Shown here: in pieces, positions 7,742 through 18,372 of the stretch
Layout of the letters: each line of letters begins with the position of its first letter
How positions within the stretch are numbered: position 1 is the first letter of the stretch
Assembly (NCBI RefSeq): GCF_019084545.1
Contig: NZ_JAHREP010000006.1
Coordinates: 152,696 to 216,695 of the forward strand
Direction of reading: 5' to 3'
DNA length: 64,000 nucleotides
DNA from: Marinobacterium ramblicola
GTDB lineage: Bacteria; Pseudomonadota; Gammaproteobacteria; Pseudomonadales; Balneatricaceae
Position numbers and translations under genes: made by a program
The notes under the pieces: model-generated
What the model saw: only the letters and a program-made list of their open reading frames with translations
Told to the model about the DNA's origin: nothing
Databases searched by the model: none

Positions 7742-9421
7742 ATGTATCAGCTAAGCTCCTCTGTCACCTGGAAGAAGCTCCAGGCCCTGGCGGAAAAGAC
7801 CCAAGACGACCGTATCGCCGACTACTTCAGCACCGACCCGGGCCGCTTCGACAAGATGAGCCTGCGTCTGGGCGAGCTGTTTCTCGACTACTCCAAGAAC
7901 AAGGTCAACGACGAGGTGCTGAAGGCCCTGTTCGCGCTGGCGGAACACTCTCCGCTACGTCAACGTCGGGCGCAGATGTTCTCCGGCGACATCATCAATA
8001 CCACCGAAAACCGGCCGGTACTGCACACCGCACTGCGCAACTGCGGCGACGAGCCGGTAGTGGTCAACGGCAAGGACGTGATGCCGGATATCCGCTCGGG
8101 CCTGAAGAAACTGGAAGCGTTCAGCCAGAAGGTGCGTAGCGGCGAGTGGAAAGGGTTCAGCGGCAAACGGATCCGCAACGTGGTCAATATCGGCATCGGC
8201 GGCTCCGACCTGGGGCCGAACATGGTCTGCCGCGCCCTGCTCAACTACAAGCACCCGGAGATGAACTTCCACTTCATCTCCAACGTGGATGGCCAGCACA
8301 TCAAGAAGGTGCTGAGCGGTCTCGACCCGGAAACCACCCTGTTCATCGTTTCCACCAAAACCTTTTCCACCCAGGAGACGCTGCTCAACGCCAAGACGGC
8401 ACGACGCTGGTTCCTGGACAATACCGGTGCGCAGACCGATATGAGCCAGCACTTTGTCGCCGTGTCGACCAACCAGGCGGCGGCGATGGAGTTCGGCATC
8501 AAGCGCGAGAACATCTTCGAATTCTGGGCCTGGGTCGGCGGGCGCTATTCGCTCTGGTCCAGCATCGGCCTACCGATCGCGTTGAGCATCGGATACGACC
8601 GCTTTATCGAGCTGCTCGAAGGCGCCTACGAGATGGACCGCCACTTCCTCGAAGCACCGCTCGAGCAGAACATGCCGGTACTGCTGGCACTGATCGGCAT
8701 CTGGTACATCAACTTCCTCGGTGCCGAAACCCAGGCGATCATCCCCTACGATCAGGCACTGCATCAGCTGCCCTCATTCCTGCAGCAACTGGATATGGAG
8801 AGCAACGGCAAGTCCGTGGATATGGATGGTCATCCGGTCGATTACGCCACCGGGCCGATCGTCTGGGGGCAGACCGGCTCCAACGGCCAGCACGCCTTCT
8901 TCCAGCTGCTGCACCAGGGCACCCGCTTCGTGCCGATCGACTTTATCGCCTCACTGCAGCCGGATGAACAGACCGAGGAGCACCACTTCGCCCTGCTCAC
9001 CAATATGCTGGCCCAGGCCAACGCGTTCATGAACGGCGACCAGAAAAACGGTATGCTGGACTACGCCACCTGCCCGGGTAACCGCCCCAGCAACATCCTG
9101 CTGCTGGAAAGCCTGAGCCCGCGCAACTTGGGCGCATTGATCGCACTCTACGAGCACAAGGTGTTCGTGCAGGGCGCGATCTGGAACATCAACTCCTTCG
9201 ACCAGTGGGGCGTACAGCTGGGCAAACGCCTGGCCACAGAGATCAGCCGCAACATCGAACTGAAGAGCTCGGAGTATGACCAGTCGACGCAGGGGCTGAT
9301 GGAGATCGTGCGTCAGCATATGCAGGGCAAGAAAAGCAGTACCGAAGCCGCAGCCCGGGCATCGGTAAAGAAAACCGCCAAGAGCGAGGCCGCGAAACCG
9401 GCCGAGAGCGTAAAACCATGA
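7742..9421 (+). CDS. pgi: Glucose-6-phosphate isomerase
   Basis: 559 residues. It interconverts glucose 6-phosphate and fructose 6-phosphate in the cytoplasm. Family motifs are all present: NIGIGGSDLGP, the phosphate loop VSTKTFSTQET, WVGGRYSLWSSIG, the catalytic glutamate-bearing MESNGKSVD, GSNGQHAFFQ, and the C-terminal NSFDQWGVQLGK with the active-site lysine. The ORF is slightly longer than the typical 545-550 because it ends in a lysine/alanine-rich tail of about 35 residues (KKSSTEAAARASVKKTAK and on) that is not part of the enzyme fold. It overlaps the following sugar kinase gene by 4 bases, so both are translated together. In this window it feeds zwf-pgl-edd-eda from fructose phosphate. 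Confidence 0.97.
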   Translation: MYQLSSSVTWKKLQALAEKTQDDRIADYFSTDPGRFDKMSLRLGELFLDYSKNKVNDEVLKALFALAEHSPLRQRRAQMFSGDIINTTENRPVLHTALRNCGDEPVVVNGKDVMPDIRSGLKKLEAFSQKVRSGEWKGFSGKRIRNVVNIGIGGSDLGPNMVCRALLNYKHPEMNFHFISNVDGQHIKKVLSGLDPETTLFIVSTKTFSTQETLLNAKTARRWFLDNTGAQTDMSQHFVAVSTNQAAAMEFGIKRENIFEFWAWVGGRYSLWSSIGLPIALSIGYDRFIELLEGAYEMDRHFLEAPLEQNMPVLLALIGIWYINFLGAETQAIIPYDQALHQLPSFLQQLDMESNGKSVDMDGHPVDYATGPIVWGQTGSNGQHAFFQLLHQGTRFVPIDFIASLQPDEQTEEHHFALLTNMLAQANAFMNGDQKNGMLDYATCPGNRPSNILLLESLSPRNLGALIALYEHKVFVQGAIWNINSFDQWGVQLGKRLATEISRNIELKSSEYDQSTQGLMEIVRQHMQGKKSSTEAAARASVKKTAKSEAAKPAESVKP

Positions 9422-10395
9422 ACAAAGTGATCAGTTTCGGAGAGGCATTGATCGATATGCTCTCCAACCGGGTCGGCGGCGCCGATCTGGACGGCCCGGA
9501 AACCTTTACCCGCTACCCCGGCGGCGCGCCCGCCAACGTGGCAGTGGCGGTGGCCAAGCTCGGCGGCCGTTCCCATTTCGCCGGCAAGGTGGGACAGGAT
9601 ATGTTCGGCGACTGCCTGCGCGACGCCATGGCAAACGCAGGCGTCAACACCGACTATCTGCTGCAGACGACGGAAGCAAAAACGGCGCTGGCATTCGTCT
9701 CGCTGGACGAACATGGCGAGCGCTCGTTCGAGTTCTACCGCTCACCCTCGGCGGACCTGCTGTTCCGTCCGGAGGAGTTCGGCAGCGACTGGTTCGACGA
9801 ACCGGGCATCTTCCACTTCTGCTCCAACACCCTGACCGAGGCCGGTATTCGCGACACCACTATGGCCGGAGTCGCCAAGGCCCATGAGAAGGGTTATCTG
9901 GTCAGCTTCGATATCAACCTGCGCCACAACCTCTGGCCGTCCGACCTGGACCCAACTCCGTTCATCTGGCAGGCGATCGAGCAGACCGATCTGCTCAAGC
10001 TCTGCACCGAGGAGCTGGCGTTCCTGTGCCGCAACCAGAGCGAAGATGAGGTGATCCAGCGCATTCGCGACGCCGGTGTCAGTCTGATCCTGGTCACCGA
10101 CGGCGGCAACCCTCTGCGCTACTATTGTGGGGGGAAGAGCGGCCGCGAGCTGAACGGCGAGCTGCAACCGCCCAAGACCAAGGTGATCGACAGCACTGCA
10201 GCAGGCGACGCCTTCACCGGCGGTGTGCTCTATGCGCTGTCCAAAAGGGATATCAGCCGTGATCGGTTGCAGTCGCTGAGCGACCGCGAGTTGCTTGAAG
10301 CGGTACTGAACACCGGCATGCAGTGCGGCGCCTTCGCCGTCACCCGCAAGGGTGCGTTCGATGCGCTGCCTGCGCAGACAGATCTGAGCCTATAA
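9418..10395 (+). CDS. PfkB-family sugar kinase, probable fructokinase
   Basis: 325 residues of the ribokinase/PfkB family. The N-terminal signature YPGGAPANVAVAVAKLGG and the C-terminal signature DSTAAGDAFTGG (catalytic Asp, anion hole) are both present. The anion hole reads AAGD rather than the commoner GAGD. The order of motifs and the partner gene fit ATP-dependent fructokinase, producing fructose 6-phosphate for the coupled Pgi. A 2-keto-3-deoxygluconate kinase is the main alternative and cannot be excluded without a close homologue. It ends convergently with the gntR-like gene, and a shared hairpin lies between them. Confidence 0.8.
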   Translation: MNKVISFGEALIDMLSNRVGGADLDGPETFTRYPGGAPANVAVAVAKLGGRSHFAGKVGQDMFGDCLRDAMANAGVNTDYLLQTTEAKTALAFVSLDEHGERSFEFYRSPSADLLFRPEEFGSDWFDEPGIFHFCSNTLTEAGIRDTTMAGVAKAHEKGYLVSFDINLRHNLWPSDLDPTPFIWQAIEQTDLLKLCTEELAFLCRNQSEDEVIQRIRDAGVSLILVTDGGNPLRYYCGGKSGRELNGELQPPKTKVIDSTAAGDAFTGGVLYALSKRDISRDRLQSLSDRELLEAVLNTGMQCGAFAVTRKGAFDALPAQTDLSL

Positions 10396-10406
10396 ACGCC
10401 CCCCTT

Positions 10407-10438
10407 GAGCCTGCGGTCAGCTCGCTGGTCGCAGGCTC
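10407..10438. terminator. Hairpin between convergent genes
   Basis: GAGCCTGCG and CGCAGGCTC form a perfect 9-bp stem with a 14-base loop. It begins 11 bases after the sugar-kinase stop and reaches into the last codons of the convergent regulator gene. No long T-run follows on either strand, so termination efficiency is uncertain. Confidence 0.5.
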
Positions 10439-11430
10439 TCCCCCGCTTCCAGCCGGAAAGGCAGATCGATCACCGGCCGACCGACCGGCTCGCCCCGCAA
10501 CCGCGCCAACAGATTCTCTGCCGCCAGACGCCCCACCTCCTCGCGTGGCGTAACCACCGTCGCCAGTCTCGGCACCATCGCAGCCGCAATGTCGTGACCG
10601 TGAAAGCCGGCTATGCCGATCTGCTGCGGTACCGGGATACCCAGACGCTGGCACTCGTAGAAGGCACCGATGGCAAGGTCGTCGTTGGTACAGAAGATGC
10701 CGTCCAGGTTCGGCCGCCGCACCAGCGCCTGACGCAGCAACAGCGCGCCACGGGTAAACGAGGAGGCCTCCTCCGTCTGCAGACTGAACGGCTCCAGACC
10801 ATGCCTGCGCATCGCCCGCTCGTAGCCCAGAATCTTGAGCCGGGTACGTACATCCATACGGGCGGCGAAATAGACGGTATTACGGTGCCCGCGTTCGATC
10901 ATCAGCTCGGTCATGGCATAGGCGGCGGCGGTATTATCAAACCCGATCGCCTGTTCGATGGCCGGTGATACCGAATCCATCAGTTCGATCACCGGCACGC
11001 CGGCGATCTTGATCATCCGCCGTACGCGCTCGGTATGGAAACTCTCCGACAGGATCAAACCATCCACGCTGTAACCCAGCAGAGTGGCGATGCGCGCCTC
11101 TTCGGCACTCTGGCTATAACCGTAGTGGGCCAGCATGGTCTGGTAACCCGCCGGCTCCACCACCGACTCGAAGCCGCGGATCATCTCGGCGAACACCTGG
11201 TTGGTCAGCGAGGGCACCAGCAGGCCGATGGCATGACTCTTGGCACTGGAGAGGATGTCAGGCACCTTGTTGGGGATGTAACCCAGCTCATCGAGCGCCT
11301 GCTGGATAGTCTCCCGCAACGCGCTCGATACCTGTTCTGGATGTTTCAGATACCGGCTCACCGTCATCTTGGTGACACCGACGCGATCTGCAACATCCTG
11401 GAGGGTGGGTCTTCTTCTTTTTGCGGTCAT
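10417..11430 (-). CDS. gntR: Gluconate-type LacI-family repressor
   Basis: 337 residues. The sequence follows E. coli GntR closely along its length: PTLQDVADRVGVTKMTVSRY helix-turn-helix near the N-terminus, LDELGYIPNKVPDILS hinge, LLVPSLTNQVFAEM, YQTMLAHYGY, FCTNDDLAIGA and IAGFHGHDI. I chose the ATG at 11430 because it matches the family start. An ATG at 11463 would lie inside the operator palindrome. The operator TGTTACGCGTAACA at 11449-11462 is 18 bases upstream of this start, which implies autoregulation. The gene sits downstream of gntK and the TRAP transporter. Expected to repress gluconate uptake and Entner-Doudoroff genes until gluconate is present. Confidence 0.92.
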   Translation of the reverse strand: MTAKRRRPTLQDVADRVGVTKMTVSRYLKHPEQVSSALRETIQQALDELGYIPNKVPDILSSAKSHAIGLLVPSLTNQVFAEMIRGFESVVEPAGYQTMLAHYGYSQSAEEARIATLLGYSVDGLILSESFHTERVRRMIKIAGVPVIELMDSVSPAIEQAIGFDNTAAAYAMTELMIERGHRNTVYFAARMDVRTRLKILGYERAMRRHGLEPFSLQTEEASSFTRGALLLRQALVRRPNLDGIFCTNDDLAIGAFYECQRLGIPVPQQIGIAGFHGHDIAAAMVPRLATVVTPREEVGRLAAENLLARLRGEPVGRPVIDLPFRLEAGESLRPAS

Positions 11431-11448
11431 TCTGGCATCCAAACGTCC

Positions 11449-11462
11449 TGTTACGCGTAACA
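11449..11462. promoter_or_regulatory. gntR: GntR operator (autoregulatory)
   Basis: Perfect 14-base palindrome TGTTACGCGTAACA just upstream of the gntR start codon. It differs only in the central CG step order from the TGTTACCGGTAACA site in front of the TRAP genes, and it fits the known E. coli GntR operator pattern. Confidence 0.8.
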
Positions 11463-11547
11463 TCTTACCGCCGGAAGCGTGTCGGGCAAAGCACCCAGCG
11501 CCCTGCCCGACAACGGAGCCGAACACCTGCGCAGGCGAAGGCGACCT

Positions 11548-12036
11548 TTATTTTTCAACCAAGGCATCCAGAATAGTCTGAAGCACCCGCTCGGCAGGCT
11601 GATCGATGGAGACCTCTATCGCCTCCCCCGGTTTCGGTTCGATCAGTTCTCTGAACTGGCTCTCCAGCATCTTACGGCCATTGAAGTAATGCCCCTCGCG
11701 ACAGCTATGGCGAGCCCAGATCGTCTCGATATTCCCCTTCAGATAGATCAGTTGCGCAGCGTTGCCCCGGCGCAGCTGTTCGCGGTACCGAGGCTTGAGG
11801 CTGGAGCAGGCGACCACCGCACTCTCCTCACGGTTGAGCAGCGCGTTCAGGGACTCCAGCCAGCCATAGCGATCCTCATCGTTGAGCGGCGTACCCTGGC
11901 GCATCTTCTCCACGTTCGCCCGTGGATGAAAGTCGTCACCGTCGAAGAACGCCAATCCGAGACGCTCCGCCAGCATGGATCCGATCAGCGACTTGCCACA
12001 GCCGGAGACCCCCATCACGATAAACTTCTTCTGCAT
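11548..12036 (-). CDS. gntK: Gluconokinase
   Basis: 162 residues from the ATG at 12036, preceded by TAGGAGG. The enzyme phosphorylates D-gluconate to 6-phosphogluconate with ATP. The P-loop VMGVSGCGKSLIG is at residues about 6-18, with the family motifs FFDGDDFHP, NVEKMRQGTPLNDEDRYGWL, ACSSLKPRYREQLR and GHYFNGRKMLESQF. The start lies 12 bases after the stop of the TRAP large permease gene, making gntK the last gene of the dctP-dctQ-dctM-gntK run. Its product enters the pathway at the substrate of Edd, also encoded in this window. Confidence 0.96.
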   Translation of the reverse strand: MQKKFIVMGVSGCGKSLIGSMLAERLGLAFFDGDDFHPRANVEKMRQGTPLNDEDRYGWLESLNALLNREESAVVACSSLKPRYREQLRRGNAAQLIYLKGNIETIWARHSCREGHYFNGRKMLESQFRELIEPKPGEAIEVSIDQPAERVLQTILDALVEK

Positions 12037-12047
12037 GTGTCGGCCTC

Positions 12048-13370
12048 CTACTGCCACCAGAGCGACAGCTGCGGGAACAGCACCACCAGCGTCAATGCCA
12101 GGATCTGCAGCATGATGAACGGCACCAGGGCGGAGAAGATCTCGCCGAGGCTGATATCCTTGGGTGCTACCGACTTCAGGTAGAAGGCGGCGGGACCGAA
12201 CGGCGGCGACAGGAAGGAGACCTGCATATTCAGGCAGAACACCACACCGAACCAGATCGGATCCAGGCCAAGGCTGGTGATGATCGGCACGAAAATCGGC
12301 ATGGTCAGCAGCGCAACGCCGACCCAATCCAGGAACATCCCCAACACCAGCAGGATCAGCATCATGATCAGCACCGTGGTCATTGCATGACCGTCGCTGA
12401 GCGACAGGATTACCGATTCAACAAAGTCGATACCTCCCATCAGGTTGTATACCCCGACCAGCGCACTGGCACCGATACCGATCCAGATGATCATGCCGCA
12501 GGTCTGCATCGTCGCCTTGGCGCTGTCGCGGATCATGCCGAGGTTCAGCTCACCGCGGATCAACGCGCTCAGCATGATACCGACCACACCCAAAGCCGAG
12601 GCCTCTGTCACCGAAGCCACGCCGGTGTAGATGCTGCCGAGTACGATGGCGACGGTCAGCCCCGGGAAGAACAGTGCCTTCAGGTAGTTGATCTCGCGCT
12701 CATCATCCGCGGCCAGCTCTTCCGCCGTCGGCAGCGGCGCCAGTGACGGGTTCAGGTAGCAGCGCACCAGCACATACACGACATAGAAGCCGGCCAGAAT
12801 CGCGGCGGGCAGAAAGGCGGCCTTGAACAGGTCCCCGATCGACACGCTGGCGGTCATGCCGTAGATGATCAGCACGATGCTCGGCGGCATCATGGTACCC
12901 AGCGCACCGCCGGCACAGGTGGTACCGATCGCCAGCTTGCGGTTGTAGCCCAGGCGCAGCATCTGCGGCAGTGCCAGAATCCCGAGCAGCACCGTTTCGC
13001 CGCCGATCACGCCGGACATGGACGCCAGAATGACGGCCACGATCAGCGTCTGCACTGCCACCCCGCCGCGCAGTCTGCGCGCCACCCGCTTCATCGCGTC
13101 GAACAGATCGACCGCGATACCGGAGCGGTCCAGCAACGCCGCCATCAATACGAACATCGGCACCGCCAGAAAGACGTAGCCGTTGACGAAACTGTACATG
13201 CGGCTGGTAATCAGCGGCATCGCGTCGACGCCGAACCAGCCGATTGTAAACACCAGTGCCACCAGACCGGTGACAAATGCCAGCTGCATGCCGGTCAGCA
13301 GCAGCATAATCATCAGCCCCAGCATCAGCAGGCTGCCGTAGGCGATTCCGATTGCGGAGAGATCAAACAT
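12048..13370 (-). CDS. dctM: TRAP transporter large permease (DctM family), predicted gluconate uptake
   Basis: 440 residues, about 12 hydrophobic segments. It matches the DctM family: AVPMFVLMAALLDRSG near the N-terminus, GGETVLLGILALPQM, GALGTMMPPSIVLIIYG and FGPAAFYLKSVAPKDI near the C-terminus. It forms the ion-coupled channel of a tripartite ATP-independent periplasmic transporter with the DctQ subunit (8-base overlap) and the DctP binding protein. The usual DctM substrates are dicarboxylates and sugar acids. The coupling with gntK and the paired GntR operators upstream of dctP make gluconate the best guess. That assignment is inference. Confidence 0.93.
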   Translation of the reverse strand: MFDLSAIGIAYGSLLMLGLMIMLLLTGMQLAFVTGLVALVFTIGWFGVDAMPLITSRMYSFVNGYVFLAVPMFVLMAALLDRSGIAVDLFDAMKRVARRLRGGVAVQTLIVAVILASMSGVIGGETVLLGILALPQMLRLGYNRKLAIGTTCAGGALGTMMPPSIVLIIYGMTASVSIGDLFKAAFLPAAILAGFYVVYVLVRCYLNPSLAPLPTAEELAADDEREINYLKALFFPGLTVAIVLGSIYTGVASVTEASALGVVGIMLSALIRGELNLGMIRDSAKATMQTCGMIIWIGIGASALVGVYNLMGGIDFVESVILSLSDGHAMTTVLIMMLILLVLGMFLDWVGVALLTMPIFVPIITSLGLDPIWFGVVFCLNMQVSFLSPPFGPAAFYLKSVAPKDISLGEIFSALVPFIMLQILALTLVVLFPQLSLWWQ

Positions 13371-13944
13371 CCAACTTACCTCCGCGCTTCAACCGCCCGA
13401 GACGACGAAAGTCGTCAATCAGGTGAAGCAGAAACTGAACGAACATGACACACACTACCAGCAGGATCAGCGCCTTCAGCAGCGCCGGAAACGGAGGATT
13501 CCAGGCGGAACCGGAGCTTTCCAGGTGCAGCTCGCCCAGAGGCGAGAGCCAGGCGCTGGTCATCATCATCCACGCACCGTAGGCCAGCATCCCGGTAAAC
13601 AGCAGTCCGGCCAGGGCGTGGAAGATATCCAGGTAACAGCGCACGCGTGGCGAGACCTGGTCGTAGATCAGCACCACGCGGACATGCTTGTCGTTGGCCA
13701 GTGCATAGGCGCCACCGATCACGAACAGCGAGCCGCCGATAAACGCCGCCGATTCATGCACCCAGATGGTCGGGGCGTTGAACAGGTAGCGCATCAGGAT
13801 TTCGAAGAAGGAGATCGCGACGGTGAATACGAACAGCAGGCTGAGCAGATTACCGACCTGCAGTATGCAGCGATCCAGCCGGGTGCGACCGTGCTGCTCC
13901 ACCTCATGCGCTTCCTCTTCGCGAATGCGTTGTTGAGCTTTCAT
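13363..13944 (-). CDS. dctQ: TRAP transporter small permease (DctQ family)
   Basis: 193 residues from the ATG at 13944. A GTG at 13983 in the same frame is an alternative, and neither start has a strong ribosome site. Four membrane segments are visible (about residues 30-52, 62-80, 102-125, 150-172), as in DctQ proteins, with the conserved tryptophan stretch PTIWVHESAAFIGG and HVRVVLIYDQVSPRVR. It overlaps dctM by 8 bases and follows dctP by about 70 bases. It joins DctM in the inner-membrane complex of the predicted gluconate transporter. Confidence 0.88.
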   Translation of the reverse strand: MKAQQRIREEEAHEVEQHGRTRLDRCILQVGNLLSLLFVFTVAISFFEILMRYLFNAPTIWVHESAAFIGGSLFVIGGAYALANDKHVRVVLIYDQVSPRVRCYLDIFHALAGLLFTGMLAYGAWMMMTSAWLSPLGELHLESSGSAWNPPFPALLKALILLVVCVMFVQFLLHLIDDFRRLGRLKRGGKLDV

Positions 13945-14012
13945 GACAGAGTCCAGAGAGTCAGGTGGGGTTGTGCACCCCACCTTCAGGCATCAGAGAA
14001 GTAAGGGGTATC

Positions 14013-15026
14013 TTAGAGCAGACCGTTGGCTTCCAGATAAGCCGTGATCGACTTATACACCTTCATCGCATTGTCCGACTCCTGGGCAAACTCCGCCCAC
14101 TGGGAGCGGGCGATGGCACGGAACTTCTTGCGCTCCTCCGCGGACCAGTCGTGGATGGTGATCTCCGGGTTGTTGCGCGCATCCTTCACCGCCTGCTGGT
14201 CGGCGATACGCAGCTGGGTGGTGATATCCTGGGCGAAGTCACGCACCGACACGGTAAGAATCTCTTGTAGATCGGCCGGCAGCTTGTCCCACTTTTTCTG
14301 GCTCACCGACACATCGATCAGCGGCAGGGAGTGGAAGCCGGGCTGCACCGGATGCTGGGCGATATCGTTCATGCCCGCCTTCTGGTTGGTCGAGAACACG
14401 GTGTAGTCGGCGGCGTCGATTACACCCTTGCTCAACGCAGTGAATACCTCGGATCCCGGCAGGTTAACCGGCGCAGCCCCCGCGGCAGCAAACACCTTCT
14501 GCACCAGCCCCTCCGGCGCGCGCAGCTTCACCCCCTTGAGGTCATCAACGCCGTCGATCGGCACGTTGGATACGAACGACTCAACACCGGTAGTGGAAGC
14601 GCCGACAAACTTCACGCCATAAGGGGCGTAGAGCTCGGTCATCAGTTCATAACCGCCACCGTAGTTGATGTACTGCAGCAGTTGCGAGGTATCGGACCAG
14701 GCGCCAACCGTATTGCCGATCAGGCCGAATGCGGGATCCTTGCCGGAGAAGTAGCCGGTGGCGGTGACATGACCATCTAGGATGCCCATCTTGATCGCAT
14801 CCAGCGTTTCGGTGTGCTTGACCACACTACCCACCGGCAGCAGCTTGATCTCCAGCCGACCGCCGGACATCTTCCCGACACGCTCGGCCCACTGCTGCTG
14901 GATCTGAAAGTTCTTGTCGCCGGAGGGGTCGGAGGACTGCACCTTGAAAGTAAAGTCGGCGGCAAAGGTGGAAACGGAGATCAGCCCGGACAGGGCTGCA
15001 GTCAGGAGCTTGGTTGAGAGTTTCAT
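14013..15026 (-). CDS. dctP: TRAP transporter substrate-binding protein (DctP family)
   Basis: 337 residues from the ATG at 15026, preceded by AGGAACAG. A Sec signal peptide (residues 1-22, cleavage after TFA) precedes a DctP fold. Typical features are KLLPVGSVVKHTETLDAIKMG, the conserved arginine in LKGVKLRAPEG that holds the substrate carboxylate, NLPGSEVFTALSKGVIDAADYT, and the swivelling helix at the C-terminal side. It delivers substrate to the DctQ-DctM membrane pair. The upstream region holds two GntR-type operators 21 bases apart, so expression is expected to respond to gluconate. Confidence 0.93.
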   Translation of the reverse strand: MKLSTKLLTAALSGLISVSTFAADFTFKVQSSDPSGDKNFQIQQQWAERVGKMSGGRLEIKLLPVGSVVKHTETLDAIKMGILDGHVTATGYFSGKDPAFGLIGNTVGAWSDTSQLLQYINYGGGYELMTELYAPYGVKFVGASTTGVESFVSNVPIDGVDDLKGVKLRAPEGLVQKVFAAAGAAPVNLPGSEVFTALSKGVIDAADYTVFSTNQKAGMNDIAQHPVQPGFHSLPLIDVSVSQKKWDKLPADLQEILTVSVRDFAQDITTQLRIADQQAVKDARNNPEITIHDWSAEERKKFRAIARSQWAEFAQESDNAMKVYKSITAYLEANGLL

Positions 15027-15097
15027 CTGTCTGTTCCTGTTTTTATTGTCGAACCAAGAGTAGGTCAATGTGTTAATTATGAACCGCAACAATCAAA

Positions 15098-15132
15098 TGT
15101 TACCGGTAACAACGATAACTTTACCGGTAACA
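15098..15132. promoter_or_regulatory. Tandem GntR operators of the TRAP/gntK operon
   Basis: Two boxes: the perfect palindrome TGTTACCGGTAACA (15098-15111) and TTTACCGGTAACA (15120-15132). Their centres are 21 bases apart, two helical turns, which suits cooperative binding. They lie about 70-105 bases upstream of the dctP start codon. The remainder of the 15027-15354 gap shows a weak hairpin CGGACC/GGTCCG at 15308-15330 after the HAD gene, and no coding potential. Confidence 0.82.
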
Positions 15133-15354
15133 TTTAAACTATTCAACAACAACTTCACTTATCTCGCCGTGTATTTAAAACGCCGCCAGAAAGCCGCCTC
15201 CCTTCACACGGGAGCACGCCTCAGGCAAACACAGGCATTGAGCACAACCCAGATAGGGGGGACTGTTCGATGAGTAAGGGATGGTAAAATAACGCGAGGG
15301 TGCCGCACGGACCGCAGTACCTCAGGTCCGGACAGCACTTAGTGTGAGCAGAAA

Positions 15355-15951
15355 TCACTCGGACGGATAAAACCGAAACTCGCCGTCACTGAACAGAAAG
15401 CAATCCATGCCCGCAGCAGCAGCGGCCTGGCGGCCGATCTCGGTATCTTCGAACACCACGCAGTCGCTCGGATTCACGCCCATCAACTCCGCCACCTTGA
15501 GAAAGGTATCGGGGTGAGGCTTGCCCTGCTCGACATCGCTTGAGGTCACCAGGGCGTCGAGCTGGTCGATCAAGCCGACGGCGTTCAAGATGATCTCCGC
15601 GCTTTCCCGCTTGGCGCCGGTACCAACACCTATCTTTTTCGACGCCCGATAGTGCCGAAAAACACCCAGCGTCTCGGGAATCAGTTGCGGATCCGGTTTC
15701 ATGCTGCGCCAGGTACGGTACTTGTGTTCGGCGACCTCTTCGGCATCGTGACTGAGGCCATGCAGCTCGTTCAGCATCTCCACGGTGCGGACCGACGGCA
15801 CGCCGCCCAGGCCGTGCAGGTACGCCTTGTCGAACGGAAAGCCGTAGGCTTCGCAGGTCAGCCGCCAGGACTCCAGATGCCCCTCCATGGTGTCCACCAA
15901 CGTGCCATCCATGTCGAAGACGATACCGGCATATTTTTGTAGATCGATCAT
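15355..15951 (-). CDS. HAD-superfamily sugar-phosphate phosphatase (YqaB/beta-PGM type)
   Basis: 198 residues. HAD motif I FDMDGTLVDT (nucleophile Asp and acid/base Asp), motif II threonine in GVGTGAKRES, motif III lysine in EQGKPHPDTFL and motif IV VFEDTEIGRQAA are all present. A four-helix cap lies between motifs I and II. It begins 2 bases before the pgl stop and is the third gene of the zwf-pgl run. The closest known type is YqaB, a phosphatase of fructose 1-phosphate and 6-phosphogluconate. It may relieve sugar-phosphate accumulation. Substrate is not determined by sequence. Confidence 0.85.
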   Translation of the reverse strand: MIDLQKYAGIVFDMDGTLVDTMEGHLESWRLTCEAYGFPFDKAYLHGLGGVPSVRTVEMLNELHGLSHDAEEVAEHKYRTWRSMKPDPQLIPETLGVFRHYRASKKIGVGTGAKRESAEIILNAVGLIDQLDALVTSSDVEQGKPHPDTFLKVAELMGVNPSDCVVFEDTEIGRQAAAAAGMDCFLFSDGEFRFYPSE

Positions 15952-15952
15952 C

Positions 15953-16676
15953 TCAGGGCGCCCAGTAGATTGCGACCGGTGTGCCCTTCTGCCGCAGTAC
16001 CGAGCGGATCGGCATCAGCTCCACAGCTCCCTCCGCCAGCGCCTGCTGCAGCACCGGCAGCTTTGACTGGCCACAGAGGTGGACGATGATCTGGTGGCTG
16101 GCGAGCAATCGCGGCAGGGTCAGGGTGATCCGCTTCCACGGTGCTACCGGCGGCGTAACCGCCGCGCAGTCGCAAGCGGGCTGCGGATCCAGCGCCTGCG
16201 CCAACTCCGGAGCATCGGGAAAGAACGAGGCGGTATGACCATCCTCGCCCATGCCAAGAATCACCACATCCACCCTCTCCGGCAGCATACTCAGCAGCAA
16301 CTCAGCCTCGGACCGCCCCTCATGCGGCGTCGCCTCAGCGTTCACCAGCGGCAGAAACCGTGCGGCCACCGCATGATTCTGTAGCAGGTGAGTGCGCACC
16401 GAACGCTCGTTGGAGTCCTCGTGTTGATTGTCGACCCAGCGCTCGTCCGCCAGCGTCACCAGCACCTTGGACCACTCCAGCGGCTGCTCGGACAGGCGCT
16501 GGAACAGCCCCGCCGGCGTGCGTCCGCCGGAGACCACCAGCGCCGCTTCGCCGCGACTCTCGATACCCGCCTGCAGGAGGTTGCAGATGCGCGCACAGAG
16601 ATCCTGTTCGAGCTGTTCACGCGCGGCGAACTGCTTCAGTTCCAACGCCTGATTCAACCCCGGATAGAGTTCAAGC

Positions 16677-16684
<8 letters not shown>
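15953..16684 (-). CDS. pgl: 6-phosphogluconolactonase
   Basis: 243 residues from the ATG at 16684, chosen for its GGGAGG ribosome site at a good distance. An upstream GTG lacks one. It hydrolyses 6-phosphogluconolactone made by Zwf. DevB/SOL-type motifs are present: ALVVSGGRTPAGLFQRL near residue 45, VLVTLADERWV, NERSVRTHLL, VVILGMGEDGHTASFFPDAPEL with the catalytic histidine, and PRLLASHQIIVHLCGQSK. The start overlaps the zwf stop by 8 bases. It is part of the operon zwf-pgl-HAD phosphatase. Confidence 0.95.
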
Positions 16685-18149
<1,465 letters not shown>

Positions 18150-18204
18150 CTTGTCAGACTCCTTAGGTTGATATAGGTGTTCTTAACCTAACCGTAGCTA
18201 TGAA

Positions 18205-18231
18205 ATAAAAAAGCCGCCTCAGGCAGGCGGC
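18205..18231 (-). terminator. Rho-independent terminator after eda
   Basis: Minus strand: GCCGCCTGCCTGAGGCGGC hairpin followed by TTTTTTATTT. It lies about 140 bases after the eda stop and separates edd-eda from zwf. Confidence 0.85.
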
Positions 18232-18372
18232 ATGAAAGAGACATGCAGTACATAAAACCGGACCATTGCAGCTGCTGACACTACGAAGCAAACCGCCTTA
18301 TGTACCCGTCCTTTTCCAAGGGTGTGCCGATCCGGGTAGCAACCAAAAACCCGGACCAGGCGATTGGAGAGA

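Noticed and set aside
12037..12327. Long N-terminal extension of gntK
   Set aside because: It lies in a shadow frame of the TRAP large permease. The P-loop position and the TAGGAGG site fix the start at 12036.
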